Positions 60,873 to 64,000 of a DNA stretch of 64,000 nucleotides are shown in pieces. Source of the stretch: Variovorax paradoxus (GTDB lineage Bacteria > Pseudomonadota > Gammaproteobacteria > Burkholderiales > Burkholderiaceae_C); assembly GCF_009755665.1 (NCBI RefSeq), contig NZ_CP046622.1, positions 1,054,001-1,118,000 on the forward strand. Direction: 5' to 3'. Made by a program: the position numbers and the translations under genes. Under the pieces are notes generated by a model, which had not been told where the DNA came from, did not search any database, and saw nothing but the letters and a program-made list of their open reading frames with translations. How positions within the stretch are numbered: the stretch's first letter is position 1; the number at the start of each line of letters is the position of its first letter.

Positions 60873-61276
60873 GAGTTTTCCTGGCGGAAGACGATGCCGC
60901 CATGCGCGAGCATCTCGGACAAGTCTTGCGGGCGATTCCGCGGCTGGAGATCGTATTTGCCGCGGCGACGGAAGAAGAGGCCATCGGCTGGCTGGATACG
61001 CACCCGCAGGATTGGGACCTGGCGCTGATCGACCTTTTCCTGGAGCGCGGCCACGGCTTCAACATCTTGCGGCGCTGCGCGGTGCGTTCTTCGCACCAGC
61101 AGGTGGTTCTGATGTCGAACTATGCGCGCGACCCTGTACGGGAACGTGCGGCCGAAACAGGTGCCGATGCGTTCTTCGACAAGACCACCGAGATCACTGC
61201 GCTCATCGACTTTTGTATCGAGGCGGGCAGGTCGTTGCATCCGCACCCGGGGCAAGAAGGGACACACATGCGGTAA
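60869..61276 (+). CDS. Stand-alone response regulator receiver protein
   Basis: A 135-residue receiver domain with no output domain: acidic pair in VFLAEDDAAMREHL, phospho-acceptor Asp in LALIDLFLERGHG, Ser in VVLMSNYARDP and Lys in FFDKTTEITAL. The ATG overlaps the peptidase stop codon and has GGAGGGAGAG upstream. No kinase is adjacent. It may act by protein-protein contact. Confidence 0.9.
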   Translation: MRVFLAEDDAAMREHLGQVLRAIPRLEIVFAAATEEEAIGWLDTHPQDWDLALIDLFLERGHGFNILRRCAVRSSHQQVVLMSNYARDPVRERAAETGADAFFDKTTEITALIDFCIEAGRSLHPHPGQEGTHMR

Positions 61277-61375
61277 CCCGGAGCCGGATTCAGCCTACAG
61301 CAGAGTGGCGCGCATGCCGAGTCCGGAGTGAACCGGAGCCTGCAACATAAAAATCCTTTTTCAAGGAGTTCACGC

Positions 61376-62293
61376 ATGTTCTCTCACAACAAGCGACTGC
61401 AATACACCGTGCGCGTCAGCGAGACCAATCCCGGCCTTGCCAATCTCATGCTCGAACAGTTCGGCGGCCCTCAGGGCGAGCTGGCCGCGGCCTGCCGCTA
61501 TTTCACGCAGGCCGTCGGCGAGGACGATCCTGGCCGCAAGGACATGCTGTTCGACATTGCCACTGAAGAGCTGAGCCACCTGGAAGTCATCGGCACCATC
61601 GTCGCCATGCTCAACAAGGGCGCCAAGGGCCGCCTTGCCGAAGGGGTGGACGCCGAGGCGGAGGCTTTCCGCAGCATCACGGGTGCGGGCAACGACAGCC
61701 ACGTGACGCAGGTGCTCTACGGCGGCGGCCCCGCGCTGGTCAACTCGGCGGGCGTACCGTGGACGGCCGCCTACATCGACACCATCGGCGAGCCCACGGC
61801 CGACTTGCGCTCCAACATCGCGGCGGAAGCGCGCGCCAAGATCGTCTATGAGCGGCTCATCAACCTGACGGACGATCCGGGTGTGAAGGAGGCGCTGGGC
61901 TTTCTGATGACGCGCGAGATTGCGCACCAGAAGTCATTCGAGAAGGCGCTCTACGCAATCCAGCCCAACTTCCCGCCGGGCAAGCTGCCGGGCATGCCTG
62001 AGTTCACCAAGGTCTACTTCGACATGTCCAAGGGCGGCGAGGTACGCGGGCCCTGGAACCAGGGCGAAAAATGGGACTACGCCAGCGATCCGAAGCAGCA
62101 GATGGCAGTGGACGGTGGCTCTGGCGAGCCCAGCGTGCAGCTCACCGCCGAAGACCAGGCGGCGGTGGAGGCCATGGCCACGCGCACGGCTTCAGACCCG
62201 ACCGGCAATCCGCCAACGGGTGCGGAGCTGGGCATGTCGGACGATGCCATCCTCGACGAGCTGGCCACCGAGCTGGGCAAGCCCAAGGTGTAG
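61376..62293 (+). CDS. Manganese catalase
   Basis: A 305-residue non-heme catalase. The four-helix bundle carries the dimanganese ligands: Glu in QGELAAACRYF, Glu and His in ATEELSHLEVIG, Glu in AEARAKIVYERL, and His in TREIAHQKSFEKAL. The C-terminal part includes NQGEKWDYASDP and an acidic tail. ATG 61376 follows AAGGAG. It removes hydrogen peroxide in the cytoplasm. The nearby flavoprotein and DUF4142 genes suggest a stress-response region. Confidence 0.92.
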   Translation: MFSHNKRLQYTVRVSETNPGLANLMLEQFGGPQGELAAACRYFTQAVGEDDPGRKDMLFDIATEELSHLEVIGTIVAMLNKGAKGRLAEGVDAEAEAFRSITGAGNDSHVTQVLYGGGPALVNSAGVPWTAAYIDTIGEPTADLRSNIAAEARAKIVYERLINLTDDPGVKEALGFLMTREIAHQKSFEKALYAIQPNFPPGKLPGMPEFTKVYFDMSKGGEVRGPWNQGEKWDYASDPKQQMAVDGGSGEPSVQLTAEDQAAVEAMATRTASDPTGNPPTGAELGMSDDAILDELATELGKPKV

Positions 62294-62331
62294 CCGCAGG
62301 ACGCTAAGCCAGGCGGAAGGCGAGCTTCATC

Positions 62332-63258
62332 GTGCAGGACCATTCCGAACCCATCGCCGATGCGGTCGTTGTCGGCGGTGGGCCGGCCGGGCTCATGGCG
62401 GCCATCTACCTGGCCCGCTTCCGGCGCTCGGTGGTGCTGGTCGATGCGGGCCAGAGCAGGATCGAGAAGATCCCGCGCTCGCACAACTATCCCGGCTTCG
62501 TTGGAGGAATACCGGGTGCGCAGGTGCGCGACATGCTGCGGGCTCAGCTGCGCAGCTATCCGGTCCGCATCACCCAAGCCTTTGTCGAGCGGGCGGAGCG
62601 CACGCCGGACGGTTTTCGCCTGGACACCCAGGAGGGGCCCATTGCGGGCAGGCGGGTGCTGCTTGCCACCGGCGTAACGGATATTCCACCCGCCATGCCG
62701 CACGTGCGCGCCGCGCTGGACGCCGGCGCGCTGCGCTATTGCCCGGTGTGCGATGCCTACGAGGTGGTCGGCAAGGCCGTCGGCGTGTATGCCAACGGCC
62801 CGGCCGGCGTGGCGGAAGCAATCTACCTTCGGCACTTCAGTGCCGACATCACACTGTTCATGGCGCAGGGCGGACCCGGCCTTGCTGAGGAAGAACGCAG
62901 CCGCCTGGCCGAGGCCGGCATTCGGTGGAACGACGCGCCGGTGGACGCCATACGAAGAAGCGGCGAACGCGTCGAACTGACGCATGCAGGCACCCGCACG
63001 CTATGCGACACGCTCTACTGCGCGCTGGGCCTGACCGTGCATTCGCAGCTTGCAGTGGCCCTTGGTGCATCGGTCGACGACACGGGTTACGTCCACGTCG
63101 ATGCCCATCATGCGACGACCGTGCCGGGCCTGTATGCGGCGGGCGATGTGTCCGCCGGCCTCAACCAGATTGCGGTGGCCATGGGTGGCGCGGCCATTGC
63201 GGCCTCGGCCATTCACCGCGAACTCGGGCGCGACTGGCCGGCGCGTGCCGGCACTTGA
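62332..63258 (+). CDS. NAD(P)/FAD-dependent oxidoreductase, thioredoxin-reductase-like
   Basis: A 308-residue flavoprotein with the FAD dinucleotide motif VVGGGPAGLMAAIYLARF, SHNYPGFVGGIPGAQ, the redox pair CPVC in RYCPVCDAYEVVG, a second nucleotide-binding region (AVGVYANGPAGVAEAI), and the C-terminal GLYAAGDVSAGLNQIAVAMG. It is close to thioredoxin reductase in length and motifs, but no thioredoxin gene is near. The start is GTG 62332 with GGAAGG upstream. Confidence 0.9.
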   Translation: MQDHSEPIADAVVVGGGPAGLMAAIYLARFRRSVVLVDAGQSRIEKIPRSHNYPGFVGGIPGAQVRDMLRAQLRSYPVRITQAFVERAERTPDGFRLDTQEGPIAGRRVLLATGVTDIPPAMPHVRAALDAGALRYCPVCDAYEVVGKAVGVYANGPAGVAEAIYLRHFSADITLFMAQGGPGLAEEERSRLAEAGIRWNDAPVDAIRRSGERVELTHAGTRTLCDTLYCALGLTVHSQLAVALGASVDDTGYVHVDAHHATTVPGLYAAGDVSAGLNQIAVAMGGAAIAASAIHRELGRDWPARAGT

Positions 63259-63357
63259 CGCAATGTGGGCGCTGTCCGACGAGGCCTGTGGGTCTCTGCT
63301 TGCGCGGCGCACTCACCCTGCGCAGATGCTGGCCCCGTAATCAAGAAGGAGCAACCG

Positions 63358-64000
63358 ATGCTGGCAATGAACTACCGCGGCCCCTACAGGATTCGCGCGG
63401 TGCACAAGCCCGAACCCGAGATCGAGCATCCCGGCGACGCCATCGTGCGGGTGACGCGCTCATGCATTTGCGGGTCCGATCTGCACCTGTACCACGGCCT
63501 GGTGCCAGACACGCGCATCGGCTCCACCTTCGGGCATGAGTTCACGGGCGTGGTCGAAGAGGTGGGCTCGGCGGTGCAGCACTTGAAACCGGGCGACCAC
63601 GTGCTGGTGCCGTTCAACATCTTCTGCGGCAGCTGCTACTTCTGCCAGAAGGAACTGTACGGCAATTGCCACTCGACCAACCCCGAGGCCACGGCGGTGG
63701 GCGGCATCTTCGGCTACTCGCACACGGCGGGCGGCTACGACGGCGGGCAGGCCGAATACGTGCGCGTGCCCATGGCGGACGTGGGGCCCACCGTCATTCC
63801 GGCCGACATGGACCTGGATGATGCCGTGCTGCTGACCGACGCATTGCCCACCGGCTACCAGGCCGCCGAGATGGGCGGCATACGCGAGGGCGACACGGTG
63901 GTGATCTTCGGCGCGGGGCCGATCGGCATCTTCGCGGCCAAGTCGGCCTGGCTGCTGGGCGCGGGCCGCGTGATCGTGGTGGACCATGTCGAGTACCGGC
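63358..64000 (+). CDS. Zinc-dependent alcohol dehydrogenase (3' end outside window)
   Basis: The first 214 residues of a medium-chain dehydrogenase. Catalytic zinc ligands are in SCICGSDLHLYHG and FGHEFTGVVEEVG, structural zinc Cys in FCGSCYFCQKELYGNC, and the Rossmann glycine motif in VVIFGAGPIGIFAAKSA. ATG 63358 follows AAGGAG. It is of the glutathione-independent formaldehyde/threonine dehydrogenase-like group; the substrate is unknown. The frame is open to the last base. Confidence 0.9.
   Translation, partial: MLAMNYRGPYRIRAVHKPEPEIEHPGDAIVRVTRSCICGSDLHLYHGLVPDTRIGSTFGHEFTGVVEEVGSAVQHLKPGDHVLVPFNIFCGSCYFCQKELYGNCHSTNPEATAVGGIFGYSHTAGGYDGGQAEYVRVPMADVGPTVIPADMDLDDAVLLTDALPTGYQAAEMGGIREGDTVVIFGAGPIGIFAAKSAWLLGAGRVIVVDHVEYR

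Overview
The window is high-GC, densely packed bacterial DNA with no mobile element, prophage or CRISPR array that I could see. Two Bug/TctC-type binding proteins, many LysR, AraC and MocR regulators, aromatic-acid catabolism and G/C-ending codons point to a betaproteobacterium of the Burkholderiales, most likely a Variovorax-like member of the Comamonadaceae. That placement is inference from gene content, not from a marker gene.

Layout. 1-6162: the tail of a pirin gene, then a plus-strand run of isochorismatase-family hydrolase, XapX protein, YtcJ-like amidohydrolase, DoxX protein, MFS exporter and chloroperoxidase-like hydrolase. 6178-10612 (minus): AraC regulator, an operon of a SOD-remnant/rhodanese fusion plus MFS transporter, and a MocR regulator divergent from an aminotransferase (10748-11896). 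11893-16459: a NarL-type kinase and its probable response regulator flank an oxalate/formate-type MFS transporter. 16528-19000: a tannase-family lipoprotein esterase and a Crp/Fnr regulator. 19171-20936 (minus): an apparent single transcription unit with a boxA-like leader, five aberrant tRNA genes (Gly, Leu, Pro, Arg, Asn), a 66-codon ORF with a strong Shine-Dalgarno sequence, an HNH endonuclease gene and a terminator. This is the most unusual locus in the window. 21024-21836: a small ORF with a strong terminator, and a small helix-turn-helix protein.

21859-27978: paoABC-type periplasmic aldehyde oxidoreductase genes and an alpha/beta hydrolase flank an AraC regulator; a near-identical 29-bp element lies upstream of both flanking units. 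27986-28891: a GT14-type glycosyltransferase. 28970-34952: a LysR-controlled cluster of CoA-transferase, intradiol dioxygenase, citryl-CoA-lyase-like protein and two Bug proteins, whose pathway I cannot name. 34975-44960: a coherent 4-guanidinobutyrate/GABA pathway (MocR/GabR-like regulator, GabT, polyamine-type ABC importer, guanidinobutyrase, succinate-semialdehyde dehydrogenase). 44926-53140: a gamma-resorcylate pathway (decarboxylase, two-component resorcinol hydroxylase, hydroxyquinol dioxygenase, maleylacetate reductase, transporter, MarR and LysR regulators). Both degradative routes end in central metabolites.

53161-64000: envelope and stress functions, including an M48 lipoprotein protease, a Cys-rich copper-storage-type protein, DUF378 and DUF4142 proteins, alpha/beta hydrolases, a host-attachment-type protein, an S9 peptidase overlapping a stand-alone receiver, a manganese catalase, a thioredoxin-reductase-like flavoprotein, and a zinc alcohol dehydrogenase cut by the window edge.
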